Below, one piece after another: positions 63,829 through 64,000 of a stretch of 64,000 bases of DNA. The notes under the pieces are model-generated. The model made no database searches and had not been told where the DNA came from. It was given only the letters and a program-made list of their open reading frames with translations. The stretch's first letter is position 1. Each line of letters opens with the position of its first letter. This stretch comes from Helichrysum umbraculigerum (lineage: Eukaryota > Streptophyta > Magnoliopsida > Asterales > Asteraceae): the NCBI GenBank assembly GCA_949592205.1, contig CATIUR010000004.1, positions 65,755,837 to 65,819,836 on the forward strand, in the 5' to 3' direction. The translations under genes and the position numbers were made by a program.

Positions 63829-64000
63829 TGACGTTCTACGATGAATGAAATGCAGAAGTCAATGCCAAAATAAGGAATGTGAGGAATGAAGTTTCACATT
63901 GTTTAGTTATAAAGCAATAAGAAGTATTAATGATATTCCCATCACGTATCTTACGACTATGAAACGCCCATATGTACTTTGTAATAATATAATCACGTAG
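63829..64000 (-). other. Leader region of the right-hand Ty3 element
   Basis: Non-coding sequence upstream of gag on the minus strand. No primer site or LTR is reached before the window ends. Confidence 0.5.

Larger units (their letters stand above)
58122..64000 (-). mobile_element. Ty3 (Tekay-like) element with pol deleted, 5' end outside window
   Basis: The 3' LTR is 58122-62300 (TGTCACACCC...GGGTGTCACA), about 3.1 kb without a nested solo LTR. A polypurine-type run (62301-62313, minus strand AACTAGGGAAAAA) follows. The interior shows gag remnants on the minus strand up to 63828 and no RT, RNase H or integrase. The sequence passes from pol-end-like text (about 62314-62340) to gag within a few hundred bases. 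The 5' LTR is beyond 64000. It is a deletion derivative. The left target duplication would be AAATT (58117-58121). Confidence 0.8.

Noticed and set aside
1..64000. tRNA, rRNA, organellar or bacterial genes
   Set aside because: I saw no cloverleaf with conserved tRNA boxes and no rRNA text. tRNA-like matches are only primer binding sites.

Overview
This window is repetitive plant nuclear DNA with no intact host gene. It is built almost entirely from transposable elements inserted into one another. The third ORF of the Ty1/copia element (24140-27979) and its gag/pol wording resemble SIRE-type elements I know from Asteraceae (Tanacetum, Artemisia, lettuce), so a composite-family plant is my inference. 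The DNA alone does not prove it.

Left part (1-28587). Positions 1-2901 are the right end of a decayed CACTA transposon: a tnp2 transposase fragment, an inserted 685-bp Mutator-like MITE, a transposase C-terminal remnant, subterminal repeats, and the CACTA terminus at 2901. It sits inside the 3' LTR of a very compact Ty3-type element whose genes lie on the minus strand (2902-3520 plus its 5' LTR). That 370-bp 5' LTR is split into three pieces, 3521-3807, 16587-16657 and 28576-28587, by two later insertions. One is a 12.8-kb Athila-like Ty3 element (3808-16581, TSD ATAGT), with broken gag-pol on the minus strand and a 1755-bp internal tandem duplication. The other is an 11.9-kb SIRE-like Ty1/copia element (16658-28570, TSD TCCAT), with gag, pol and a 1279-codon third ORF on the plus strand.

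Middle part (28588-57653). A FAR1/FRS-like (MULE-transposase-derived) pseudogene is interrupted by an L1-type LINE on the minus strand (29731-57594, TSD GAGCTAAGAA). The LINE ORF1 is interrupted by a solo LTR (35232-56699, TSD ATCAG). That LTR is interrupted by a large non-autonomous Athila-related element (35525-55140, TSD GTAAC), which is interrupted by an apparently intact Tekay-like Ty3 element (39088-48883, TSD TCTAA) with an unbroken 1505-codon gag-pol. This is a five-level nest, and a matching target-site duplication was found at every insertion level.

Right part (57654-64000). A probable copia LTR fragment (57654-58121) is interrupted by another Ty3 element (58122 to beyond 64000). 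That element has a roughly 3.1-kb LTR carrying a minisatellite, AT microsatellites and a 1034-bp copia-like solo LTR, followed by gag remnants with pol deleted.

Nothing here acts as a host operon or pathway. The functional units are the cis-signals and polyproteins of each element: LTR promoter, tRNA primer site, gag-pol and polypurine tract. The non-autonomous elements would depend on proteins supplied by intact relatives. The most unusual signals are a short CCNCTGYYA-type motif repeated dozens of times through the copia element, its uncharacterised third ORF, and family-specific CpG-rich palindrome arrays that recur in each of the Ty3 LTR families.
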